This document shows, in pieces, positions 34,129-44,953 of a stretch of DNA of 64,000 nt. Numbering within the stretch: position 1 is the first letter of the stretch; the number at the start of each line of letters is the position of its first letter. The translations under genes were made by a program, and so were the position numbers. Below the pieces are notes generated by a model. That model ran no database searches. It had not been told where the DNA came from and was given only the letters and a program-made list of their open reading frames with translations. This DNA is from Leptodontidium sp. MPI-SDFR-AT-0119 (lineage: Eukaryota; Ascomycota; Leotiomycetes; Helotiales; Leptodontidiaceae), in the NCBI GenBank assembly GCA_020726505.1, contig JAHLEZ010000036.1, positions 186,001-250,000 of the forward strand, given 5' to 3'.

Positions 34129-37100
34129 AAAGAAATTCTGAGTTGAAACTCTGTTCTGTCATTGAAGTACAGGAAAGAACCTGTCTTCGCTTAAGCGCCT
34201 TTTCACTGTGACTGTTAGGGGCACAACACTTGTCCGCATAACACTCGAATACAGATATATTGATGCTGTAGGGCACGAGTGTGACAGTGATATATCGAAG
34301 CGCATTATTCTATGACTTCTTCATTGAATCTGTCAGTATCTTCCACCAAGGGAAATTGCCCACGCTCTTCAACAATTTTACATCTGGATATGGGACCCCA
34401 AAAAGTCAGCTTCGAAGGATCAAAATCCTATCCAACTGCCGCACATGTGAAAACGGAACCGAGGACCAGGATGGTGCCTGGTCAGGAGTGGAAATACCCA
34501 TCATCTCAGAGGGCATCTTGACTCCATGAACATAATATCTCAATTGATTCGTCAAAGTATTCGTGGTTTTGAAGAGTTCCATTTGCTTATTTCGCACGGC
34601 TGCCGTGCGGTACCATCGGGGAAGTCGACTAGAAAATTTGCGTGCAAGACTCCCATGACTTGGAAGGAAACTGTCCATGCACGTTGGGAAATTGGGCTGC
34701 ATTTCCGTTTACGCTTTTTCTGATAATCACGCTGCTTGGTTTACGTCCTGCTTAAAGAATTAAAGTAGCGCAGCAAGAGGATGAATTCTTCACTGAATGT
34801 CAATTTATATTTAAATTGAGTGCCGTCGCCATGTGAGAGCAGCCTGATTAAAACTCCATCAAATGATACATATCAGAACACTTATCACCGCTTCCTATTG
34901 CACTAGAGCACCTAGTCGAACAATAATATTCCTCTTCAGTGTGTCTTTGTCCCGTTTACGTAGAGTGACATATAATTGTATGTAGACTACTGAATCCGTG
35001 GATGATAAAATTGGTGCCAGGAGATTCGTCGCCAAATGCCCCCTGAGAACAACAAGTGAAGATTACATCTATACATAACTAAGCAATATGTTTTCATGGT
35101 TTTCTAATTTAGAATCACATGTAATAAACTAACGGAGCTTCCATCGCTGATGCTGACATTCAGCTCTAGATACACATTGAATAGGAGGCGGCTTGAAAGG
35201 CAAAACTTGGGCGTTCCCGTGTGGAACCTATCTTTGGGATTCACAGCGGTTCGCGTTGCGTGGCTTTGTTTCCCATCCTTGTTAGTATTCTTGGGGAAAT
35301 AAGAGCTTTTCGGTGGAAGAAGTGCATCATGTCATGCGGAGATGTGAGAGATGTGCGAAACGGGTAGCGGGCAGAAAACAGCAAAAACGATCTGCCCGCA
35401 GAGAAGAAGATATAATAACTGATACCAGAATCAAAAGACAACCAACGGCGCCAACATTGCATAAAGTTGGGCTGCAGACGGACAGTTAAACGATAGACGT
35501 TGGAATAAAGACAAGCTTCTTTATTGGCATTGTTGGTCGTCAGTGATTGTTGGAATTTTTTTAGCGCTCAGGTCGCAGATTCCCACGCCGGGGCCGGGTC
35601 CCATACAATCGGCCAACAACTATAAAATAAACTCGCACGCAGCTGGCCCCGTTAGAAATTAAGCTCTGAAGCGAAAAAAATAAAGTTATGGGAGAGTTGG
35701 GCCTTCCACCAACATGATAAGGTTGTGTTTACGAAAGGCTTCTGACCGCCCCCAACCTTGGCAAATTCATTTTCGTCGCTCGATACCCCAAGAACAAGGT
35801 TATCGATATAGGAGGAACGCTATCTGAGAGATCAAGAAGGATTTTGAGGAGAGGCGGCGTGAAATAAATAGTCTGGAAAGTTCTTTAGAGGGGGCATTCG
35901 CTTCACCACAAAGCTCAACGAAATATTTCTGACCGAATGGAAAATATACAAATGTTCTCCTTATGCCAGCCGTAGGAGTCATCATGGACGTCGAAATAAA
36001 GACAAACAATTCGTTGGACGCTCTTGGCATGACCTCAAGGACCTTAGCGCCGAGGGTTGCAGCTGGCCGTGGTCGTCCTTGGCTACGTACCAGGCGCCAA
36101 CACACTTTAGAAATAAGCTCACATGCAGTTGGACTTTGGTTATGCTTATTGATCCCAGAAGCGAAACAACGTGGCCGTTGGGTTTGTTGGTTTTCATCTC
36201 ACACGTTGTGAAGCCGCATACTTGGGATTTCTGCTGGGTTGCCTGTGTCTTGGCGTAAATATTTGAGTTGGCCAACGCAAGAGGGGCCCTGGGGCCCATA
36301 GTGATTTGGGATTCGAAACAAACATTTCAAAAGATTTAGTTTGAGGATTGGTTCATCCTTACTCGCATAACAAAGAATAGCAGGTCACCGATAGATCTAT
36401 GTGTGGATTTGTCTAGGCCGTGATGGTGACGTTTCTTTGGCTGAGGGAAGCGCTGCTCGGACAGGGCCGGGGCAGCCAAAACATGATGGAGTGATTGAAC
36501 CAAAGTGTCGAAAATGCTCGACCTAGATCAATGATTTGGACTATCTGGCCTCCTCCGACACAAGCCGGTATTGCCTCCGTTGAATTTGTTTGGAGTTCCA
36601 AAGAAACTGGGGCTTCGACGTGCTCGAAAATCGACTGACTGAGTCACTTGAAGCAACAACCAAGCGAAAGCAAATGCCATCATCATCAAACGCCTCTCAA
36701 CCAACATCCGTTTACGAAGTAGTCACCGTGGCAGTGGCTTCGTGGTAAGTAGCTGCTTCTGACTGGCCAAAACAGAGCCCCCTGGCATGCTCAGAAAAAA
36801 TGATTGACAGCCGTCGAAAGTTGAGGAAACTCGGAAGAAACAAACGGTCGCCACCACTGGATCCGAAGAGCATTTCTGTTTGTAGAGCCGCTTGGCCTCA
36901 TGTGTCCAATGAGAATCAGTTGAAAAGTTTCAAACAAAGGCTCACTCGCAACCCACGTAAGCCCGTCAAATGCTCCAGCTGGACAAGCAACCCGTTCGCG
37001 GATCAACTCGAAAGAACGCCTTGTCATGCCTAGAAAACGCCTCGGCCACGACTTGATGGTAGGGATGAACGTTGCCACTTTGAGAATATAAAAAGCATTA

Positions 37101-38878
37101 CTTCGTATTAAGTGGTTGAATTCATGCGATGCGATCTCCACAGAAAATTGAGAAGTTCCTCGTTGATGCCGTGTGGCTGAGTGCACGAAATCTCGGGACT
37201 TGGACGCTGATCGTCGTATGCATCGGAGCGAGGTCCTTTAGAGGTTTCATACAGAATGAGGTAGCGGTGTGCCCGACGAGAGACAGTCAGCATCTCCTGA
37301 TTCTGGTTCTTTCTTTCATTCTTTCTCTCCAGCCCCCGTTTCTCACCGGAAGTTGAGGAAAAGTCTTACAATAGCCGCTCGCCAAAAGCCGACGCAGCGA
37401 GTCAGATCCGTTGACTCGGATTTCTGTGATCACACGAAGGAATGTTCTACACAGGCCTGGAGTTTGCTAAAAGACTTGAGGCATCGTCCCTACTATCCTT
37501 CCTATTCGATCGTGACGAGACAGTCCCAGTTTCAACTGAGCGGACAGGACTCGCTAGTCGGCAGCAGTCCAGCTTCTTCCAGCCAGTCAGTGGCCAGGGG
37601 CTCGGTTTAAGACCGGTCGTCTGGGGGAGACCAGAGACCTTCGGACGGCCAAGCAGAACGGCGGGACAGGGAGTAGGCCTGACGAAATGATAAGAATAGG
37701 GGGGGCTCGGAGGGACAGGCTCAGGGGGCTGTTAGACACCGTTCCAGGGGACCACGTTCACTGGACGGGCTGGCCTACGGGGGCTGATGCGCCGCATACG
37801 TGGCTTTGGGACGCTGGGCCACCTCACTGGCCAGCCACTTTCACGGCCCTGCCAAGCTCATAGGCGAGAGGCGATCATGCAAGGTTATTGGCCAGCGAGA
37901 CATCCTTCGAACGCACAAGCAGAAAATTGCCCCTGAGCTGCGGTACAAGCACTTCAACTCCAACTTTCACACCACGATGCGGACTCTTAGTATTAGGGGA
38001 TGGTGTTTTCTTACTGGTGAGTTATCACATCCAGCTGTCGTCTGGTTCCTGGCTAGACTGTTCCTCCTCCTACAGCCGACATCTCTAGTCAGGGGCACAC
38101 GGCACAATACTCAGTGATGGCGTTGTGATGTGATTCCCCCGTACTAATCCATTATGTTTCGCCAACCATCGAAACAAATGTCCGCCAGCCTATCGAGCCC
38201 CTGTGCATTCCGCACATCAGTGCTCGTCTGAACAGCGTCCCTCCCTGTGCCCAATCGATCATCTAAGCTTCGCATTTCCTAGACCTCGGCGAGGCAGGCT
38301 GGGTGACTGGTCGAGTGTCTCTCAAGCTTTCAGATCCATCCAGCGCCAGCTGAGCACGAAGTGGCGTTATGGGGCCTTCACAGTGCGCGTTTGACAAGCA
38401 GGAGTGTCTTGGCCTTGATCTTCCGTGGCCAGTCAATGTAGTGTTCAACGCGTTCCCTGCAGCAATCCTCTCGATCCAGCAGCTGCAAGCAAGCTGGGGA
38501 ACACAGGGGTCCTGGTAGTGCCAGGCAGTGACCCATCGTCTGCCCCTGATGAGAATAGCCAGAATAGCACAGACACAGAATATAAGATGGCCGGCGACCC
38601 TCTGTTTCAATTTTTTTCGACATCGACTTCCTTGGCATCATTCTCGAGCTCTCTGCATTTTTCTCGGGCTAGTCCTTTGTTTCTTCGCCTTCTAGATTCT
38701 TTGCCTCCTGCCTGTGGCAGTCTCACCTACACATTCTTTCACCAGACCTCGAGCTTTCGAGCATCCACAGACCACACGGTCAGCAAGTACATATATCAAC
38801 TGCCAAGTCACACTCCTTGAAAACCTTCATCCACAGAGACTACCTCGTCCGGAACGACTACTCTCAACCAAAATCAAC
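34129..38878. other. 4.75-kb stretch without supported gene
   Basis: I read both strands and found only short open frames with no domain, signal peptide or consistent splice path. Base composition is not obviously RIP-like, unlike 12640-13360. The last kilobase (37900-38870) is pyrimidine-rich and is probably the promoter and long leader of the AA11 gene. No tRNA-like fold or transposon frame was recognised. It might host a non-coding transcript or an unrecognised multi-exon gene. Confidence 0.45.
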
Positions 38879-40156
38879 ATGCTTTCATCCACTACACTCG
38901 CAGTCTTCGGACTTGCAGCTCTCGGGAGCTCGCACATGATCATGAACACCCCTGTTCCATACGGAAAATCCAGTCTCAACAACTCCCCTCTCCTCGCTGA
39001 TGGCAGCGACTTCCCTTGCAAACAGAGAACCGGCGTTTACGAAGCCGAGGGCGCAAGCAACGCATATCCTCTTGGCTCAACCCAAAAACTTGCTTTCACT
39101 GGAAGTGCCACCCATGGTGGAGGATCCTGCCAAGTCTCTATCACATACGACAAAGCCCCAACGAAGGACAGTGTCTGGAAAGTCATTCACTCGATCGAGG
39201 GCGGATGCCCAATCAAAGGTGTCGCAGGAAACAATGGTGACGACGCCAACCTCGTCAGCCCAGATACCTACTCGTTCACAGTACCAACGACTTTGCCAGC
39301 TGGCGAGGCCACTCTCGCATGGACTTGGTTCAACAAGATCGGCAACCGCGAGATGTATATGAACTGTGCTCCGGTCACACTCAGCGGAGGTTCCTCGAAG
39401 CGTAGCTACGAGGATGAGCTCCTTGGCCGAAATGCAACGCTCATTATGGAACGGGATACGGCAGCATACAATGCACTTCCAGACATGTTCATTGCAAACA
39501 TCGGCGGTAGCTGCAAAACAGTTGATTCCAAGGACGTTATCTTTCCCAACCCAGGAGATTCCTTGGAGCTCGATGGATCACAGACTTCATCTGACCTGGC
39601 TGCTCCTACAGGGTGCGCAGCGGGCTCGGGATCTTCACCAGCAACGGCAACGAAAGGAACTGGATCCGGGGCAACACCTGCTGCAACATCGCCGAAAGCA
39701 ACCACGACCGCCGCCGGCATTCCTGGAGGAGTCTTTGCAACAGTCCCAACATCAGCTGCGAGTGAAGCTACCCAAGCTCCAGTAGCACCAGCCGATCCAG
39801 TCGTATCTGCTGCCCCAGTCGCATCTGCACCTAGTGTCGCTCCAGTTGCTAGCCCGGTCGCCTCTTCAGCTTCTCCAGCACCCAGCTCCGGCACATCAAC
39901 TGGAACAACAGGCTCTGGAACAGTACAAGTCGCCGGGAGTGCTTGCACTACAGAGGGGATGTGGAACTGCATTGGTGGAACATCCTTCCAACAGTGTGGA
40001 AGCGGCACTTGGTCTGTTGTTCAGCAACTTGCTGCCGGCACTTCCTGCTCTTCAGGAGAGTCTTCCGCCATCAACATCACCGCTAGTGGAAGCAAGGCGA
40101 AGCGTGCCATCAGATTTTCCAACGCCCACGTCCGTCGCCACCTCCACAAGTCATAG
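38879..40156 (+). CDS. AA11 lytic polysaccharide monooxygenase with X278-type tail
   Basis: Intronless, 425 residues from ATG 38879. The start was chosen because it opens the signal peptide MLSSTTLAVFGLAALGSS, whose cleavage leaves His19 as residue 1 of the mature enzyme, as an LPMO requires. The copper histidine brace is His19 and His79 (GSATHGGGSCQVSI); the axial Tyr is probably Tyr160 (NREMYMNC). Other AA11 marks are MNTPVPYGKSSL, IHSIEGGCPIKG and LAWTWFNKIGNREM. A Ser/Thr/Ala/Pro linker (about 255-350) leads to a cysteine module (356-390, CTTEGMWNCIGG...GTWS) of X278 type, a likely chitin binder. AA11 enzymes oxidatively cleave chitin, so fungal wall remodelling or chitin feeding is expected. 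The protein ends in a basic tail. Confidence 0.92.
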   Translation: MLSSTTLAVFGLAALGSSHMIMNTPVPYGKSSLNNSPLLADGSDFPCKQRTGVYEAEGASNAYPLGSTQKLAFTGSATHGGGSCQVSITYDKAPTKDSVWKVIHSIEGGCPIKGVAGNNGDDANLVSPDTYSFTVPTTLPAGEATLAWTWFNKIGNREMYMNCAPVTLSGGSSKRSYEDELLGRNATLIMERDTAAYNALPDMFIANIGGSCKTVDSKDVIFPNPGDSLELDGSQTSSDLAAPTGCAAGSGSSPATATKGTGSGATPAATSPKATTTAAGIPGGVFATVPTSAASEATQAPVAPADPVVSAAPVASAPSVAPVASPVASSASPAPSSGTSTGTTGSGTVQVAGSACTTEGMWNCIGGTSFQQCGSGTWSVVQQLAAGTSCSSGESSAINITASGSKAKRAIRFSNAHVRRHLHKS

Positions 40157-41275
40157 ATCCATGCTTCATCGCCGGCCGATAAGCACAGTCTTTCTTTTCT
40201 TTGTATCTGGGGAGGGAGCATAAGAGGGCGTTAGGAAAATTTCTTGTACATACATACCCTTTTGGCATTTGAGGAGGAGTTTTGGGAAGTGGAGGGCAGA
40301 TGTGCATATACCAGGTGAAGACACAAAAGAAGGGCACTTCCCACAGAAATAGCCCAATGAATCAAAACACACTTTGACATCAGAACGATTCCCAGATACC
40401 GTGAAGTGATATATTTGGGTTGAGATGTCGTCGTCGGAGAACTTATCAGAGGCGTGAAGCCATGTTGTGACAGCTGCACCGGTCGCTTGAGATCAGCAAT
40501 TAAAGTTCATGTAATGTTATGAAAGGAAACAATGGACATGTGTAAGGTGCACGAGCAAGTCCAAGAGCGAAGATCGTTTCAAGGATCAAGTGCGAGGTAC
40601 AGCAAGGAAAGTCAAATGTGACAGCGGGGTAGTTTTAGATGGGCGAAGCTGAACTCAAATATAAAACGCGACAGGACGTTTATCTGAAAGTTGAAAGGTG
40701 TCAATGAAACCCAGAACGAAAACGAACAAGAGCTCGCGATCGCTTGTTCAGGAACGGGAACGGGAACGGGAAGATCGGTTCGGCTATCGGGGTCCAGAAG
40801 TTAAGCGAAATGTGGGGTGGGTAATGGTATCCCATTCCATCAACCAGCCACAGCCACCTCCCCTCCTCTCCCCAACGGGGCCTTTGCTGTGCTTCCCCAT
40901 CAAGCCTGATGTAAACCTTCTCTTCACACTTGTACCGCTTTAGTAAGGTCCAGAAAGTCGAGATCGCCCTTCGTCCGTAACCGCTCTCCAGCAAGCAACG
41001 GGTAGCAACTCCCCTGTCCCGTTCTTGGCAATGTCTCTCCCCGCCCCTGGCATCATGCCTCCGCTTTCCATTTACTGGCACCTCGGCCGGCAGCTTGTGG
41101 TCCTGAGATGCCGAGGAGTTTATCCAGTGTTTGTCACCAGCTCTCATCCCTATTAAGTACCACAGTGCTTCCCACGAGGTCTCATTCTTGTCCAGTTGCG
41201 ACTTTCGAAGCTTTGTACTGTACATCCTCAACCAATACCTACTTCACAGGGTCTGTTGCTCTCACCGAAGCAAAG
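40157..41275. other. intergenic between tandem plus-strand genes
   Basis: 3' flank of the AA11 gene and promoter of the monooxygenase. It contains a short hexamer tandem repeat at 40751-40772. No gene is supported. Confidence 0.45.
40751..40772. repeat. short tandem repeat, period 6
   Basis: GGAACG repeated about 3.5 times, perfect by eye. Confidence 0.75.
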
Positions 41276-43101
41276 ATGTCGGACCCCAACCCCTCCCCGA
41301 CCGTCGACTATGGCAGGAACACCAATAGGGCAGATGTTTTGATTATCGGGGCGGGCATATCTGGCATGACCACTGCAATTGATATGATCCGCAAGGGGAA
41401 CGGACGAAATTTCATTATCGTTGAGAAGGGTAATCAAGTGGGAGGGACATGGAACGACCAGAGATATCCTGGATGCTGCTGTGTATGCCTACCCGATTGT
41501 CCCTAGACGACACCAGCTAATCTCGGGCGAGCAGGATGTCTGGAGCCATCTCTATTCCCTTTCATTTGAGCCAAATCCAAGTTGGACTCGAGAATACCCT
41601 GGACAGGAGGAGATACTCGACTACTTAGTCGACCTTGCACACAAGTACCAATTGTACAGACACATCCGATTCAATTCATCTGTTGAAGAGGCTCGATGGG
41701 ATGAGACAAGCTATACTTGGAAGACAAAGATAGCGCGGTTGGGCAGCAAAGACTCTGAATTTGGACAAGACTACACAATCACCTCAGACTTCATTGTCTC
41801 TGGAGTTGGACAACTGAATGTGCCCAAATACCCCGACATTCAGGGCGTTGACTCTTTCTCTGGAAAATTGATGCACTCTGCCAGATGGGACTGGGACTAC
41901 GACTTGAGAGACAAGAAGATCGGAATCATTGGCAATGGCGCAACTGCCGCCCAGATAATCCCAGAGATCGCAAAGGTTTGCAAAAGCCTCACAGTATTCC
42001 AGAGGACACCAAATTGGGTAATTCCTCGGGACGACAGGCCCATTACACCAATGCGACAAGCAGTTTACAAATATGTCCCATTCGCTCGTCGCAGGTACCG
42101 CGCAGGGTTGATGGATTTCAGAGAGTCGTTCTTCGAAGTGGTGTTCGATGTTAAATCTCCTGTTCACGAGTTCATGATGTCCGCATCCAAGAGCCACATG
42201 GAATCCCAACTTCCAGGGGAGAAATATGCCAAATTACGGGAACAGTTGCAGCCTCATTACGCGGTTGGCTGCAAGCGTGTTATCATCACCGATGACTATT
42301 TCCCCGTCTTCACCAAGCCAAATGTGCTTCTCGAGACAACCCCTATCCAAGAGATTACACCAAATGGTGTCAAGGTCGAGGGCGGAAAAGACCACGATTT
42401 TGATCTCCTTGTTTTGGCGACCGGGTTCAAGACTACTCAGTTCATGTACCCGATCAAAATATATGGCTCAAGTGGAAAGTCGATAGAGGATATCTGGTCG
42501 TCTGGTGCATCTGCATATCTTGGAATGACAGTGCCCACCCTTCCAAATTTCAGCATGCTTTACGGTAAACTCGCCACTCCTCCTTTGATCATTTAATTCT
42601 AATTACGAGGCAGGCCCTAACACGAACCTCGGACACAACAGTATCATCCTCATGATCGAGGCCCAGTCCCTGTATATCAACACGTTGATCAGTAAGGTAA
42701 AAGCAGCAAAGAACAGCGGCAGAAAGCTCCGAATTGAGCCAAAATCTCAGGTCGTCGAAAAATACAACAGCGAGATTCAAACTCGCCTGGCGAAGTCGGC
42801 ATTTGCTGACCCAAATTGCAACTCATGGTATAAGAATGAAGCAGGATTGATCACAAACAACTGGGCCGATGCGGTTATTCCATATCAAAAGAGGACCAGC
42901 TCCATCAATTGGGACGACTATGAGATCAGTGGATCTGGTGCGGAAGTGGTCAAGGCGGAAGGGACAACAAAATGGGCTAGAGTCATTGAAGAAACGCAGG
43001 TGTCGAATACCGCGATTCTTGTTGGGTTGCTAACTACTGCTGGTGCGGTTGCTGCAGGCACCCTCTACAGGAATTCCATCAGGGCTATGTTGAGGACTTG
43101 A
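41276..43101 (+). CDS. Baeyer-Villiger-type flavin monooxygenase, tail-anchored
   Basis: Three exons, 41276-41482, 41535-42564, 42614-43101; introns of 52 nt (phase 0) and 49 nt (phase 1). The product is 574 residues. The first intron restores [21 protein letters not shown]. Family marks: FAD-binding GAGISG (25-30), the Baeyer-Villiger fingerprint [11 protein letters not shown] (167-177, FxGxxxHxxxW), the NADP Rossmann loop GNGATAAQ (about 189-196), and LATGFKTTQ. It uses FAD and NADPH to insert oxygen next to a ketone or to hydroxylate a heteroatom; the substrate is unknown. A hydrophobic stretch near the C-terminus ([20 protein letters not shown]) suggests membrane tail-anchoring. It stands alone, with no cluster partners next to it. 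Confidence 0.9.
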
Positions 43102-43482
43102 CTTGTGCTGGGGGTTTGGCTGCTCAATTAGCTATTATTTGACAACTACAACCCGTATCATTTGTATATTTGCAGCTGCAAGGTACAACGCAATGTTTGA
43201 AGGCCGTATATTTGCACTACCGTGCAACGCCCTTCCGCGGGACTATGGCGACTTTTTATTTCAAGCCCACGCCGGATCTTTGCCGACAGCAGCTGCCCAG
43301 CCAGCATGGCTCGGTTCGGAGCATCACAGCTTCGCCTTGCAGAACGGAGCCAGAGGCTCTGACTAGACAATGATATGGTACATCGTCGTGCCCTGTAGCT
43401 TCGTAGTTGGGGATGTGCAAAGCCCGACTTTTTGAAACTGGACTTGGTTCTGAATTGCTATTGGTGTCGAATTCTGAACGGT
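43102..43482. other. convergent intergenic region
   Basis: Between the monooxygenase and yih1 3' ends. Nothing recognised. Confidence 0.45.
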
Positions 43483-44334
43483 TCAGCGCTTCCCTTTCTT
43501 TTTCGCCGCAGAGCTGTCCTCCTGAACGAATCCTCCCTTGACAAATGCATCCCTTGCAACTGTGTTGATGATGCTAAATCTCTTCGGCCCCAGTTGGTGA
43601 CCACCATACCACCGGGTGATAACGACCATGACATTCCATAGGTCCATCAGCTGCATAAGATGAAGCACTCTTCCTCCAGCGGCAGTTTCCCCATCGTCGT
43701 CACAGTCCTGATACGTAACATTGTGATCCCCCTTAATCCGCCATGCTGTAATATTGTGAGTGGCTGAGCGCACTTTCTTATCGCTGTCGAGAAGGTGTTG
43801 GAGGTATGCTTTGGCTTGGCTGGGGGAGGAGACTGGCGTGCATCGCGCAATGAAGACCGACTTGAGCTCGACCACAACATCGGATAGAGTCCATTGGACT
43901 TGCTGTTCCGGGGGTTGCTGCGTTGGCGTTGCGGTTGCGGTTGCGAGGCCAGATTCAGCTGCGCCTTTGGAGGGAGGCGGAGGCGGTTGCTGTTCATCGT
44001 CGATGCTGACGACGGCCGTAGTGGGTAGAACGTTGTTCACCTCCTCGATGACATCGAAGAGGCAGACATCGCCGGGCACATAGAGTCTACCAAGAGCCTC
44101 TAGGAACGCTGCGAGAATGTTTGCAGCATCGCCTTTCCGCGTATGCTCGCCAGATGTCTCGATCCCAAGGACAGCTGGAGGAGTAGCGGGGTATTCGGGT
44201 GGGAAGCGGATCCTCAGCGAGGTGTCGTGTTGAGGAAGCCGTAGCACGAAAATGTCGCCCTCGCCTGCAGCCAGAGAATCGTCCCCATATATTGAGTTGA
44301 TCGCCTCAACTTCGTTCGCAAGCTCTTCGTTCAT
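43483..44334 (-). CDS. yih1: Yih1/IMPACT, Gcn1-binding regulator
   Basis: Intronless, 283 residues. An N-terminal RWD domain (about 1-105; EVEAINSIYGDD, LRIRFPPEYPATPPAV) is followed by a Pro/Gln-rich linker and a C-terminal UPF0029/IMPACT domain (about 150-265). The latter shows KSVFIARCTPVSS, ATHNITAWRI, DCDDDGETAAGGRVLHLMQL, VMVVITRWYGGHQLGPKRF and a basic KKKGKR end. In yeast Yih1 competes with Gcn2 for Gcn1 and dampens eIF2-alpha phosphorylation under amino-acid starvation. It is divergent from the DUF3433 gene and cytoplasmic by expectation. Confidence 0.93.
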   Translation of the reverse strand: MNEELANEVEAINSIYGDDSLAAGEGDIFVLRLPQHDTSLRIRFPPEYPATPPAVLGIETSGEHTRKGDAANILAAFLEALGRLYVPGDVCLFDVIEEVNNVLPTTAVVSIDDEQQPPPPPSKGAAESGLATATATPTQQPPEQQVQWTLSDVVVELKSVFIARCTPVSSPSQAKAYLQHLLDSDKKVRSATHNITAWRIKGDHNVTYQDCDDDGETAAGGRVLHLMQLMDLWNVMVVITRWYGGHQLGPKRFSIINTVARDAFVKGGFVQEDSSAAKKKGKR

Positions 44335-44953
44335 TCCGGAAATTGTTGACGCTCCATCTCATCCGCTGGTTGGTGGATCTGGGCGCTTGGAAGTTCGCTT
44401 AGCGTACTGTACTAGTATCGGCTGGCGCCTGTTTTCATCCTCGCGTATGCTCTTTTGGTGGAGGTTCTATTTTCAACATCATCCAGCCCAGCTCCTCATG
44501 AAGCGAAAACCGTAGGTAGAATTATTCCTCTACTGCTTGGGCTTATCAGTCTTTGTCATGCTGGGTCGTCGGGTGGCCGCCCATTCCAAGGCACCTGGGC
44601 TTGGGGATCGGAGCTGGCCAGGCCAGGCCAGGCCAGGTCACAACCCTCGAGGACTGCCAAGCCAAATGACATGGGCCGCCACACCACCTTCGCGCTTGCT
44701 GTGCTACTTTTCTAAAACATGATGCTGCACAGTCCCGCACTCACTATTACCCAGCCAATGGAGTCAACAGTATTCCCGCCCCAAGCAGTTCTGCCACGGC
44801 AAGATTTCACTTCATGTTGTCTGTCTTCCGCACATATGACCGTCCATTATTCAATTAATACCACTTTCCATTTCTTTCCTCCAGCTTTCATTGCGGTCAT
44901 CTTATTTGCGTTTGCATTCCAGATTATACCGGTTTTCTTTTTTTCGCGTCAAG
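44335..44953. other. divergent promoter region with tandem repeat
   Basis: 619 bp between yih1 (-) and the DUF3433 gene (+). It includes a period-5 tandem repeat (GGCCA units) at about 44615-44637 and a T/C-rich leader just before 44954. Confidence 0.45.
44615..44637. repeat. short tandem repeat, period 5
   Basis: GGCCA repeated about 4 times, in the yih1/DUF3433 intergenic region. Confidence 0.7.

Noticed and set aside
36791..37186. 131-codon minus frame in the long gap
   Set aside because: No domain, no splice partner, composition not protein-like; kept as unsupported.
39406..40008. 200-codon minus frame opposite the LPMO linker
   Set aside because: Caused by the Ser/Thr/Ala/Pro codon bias of the AA11 linker on the other strand.
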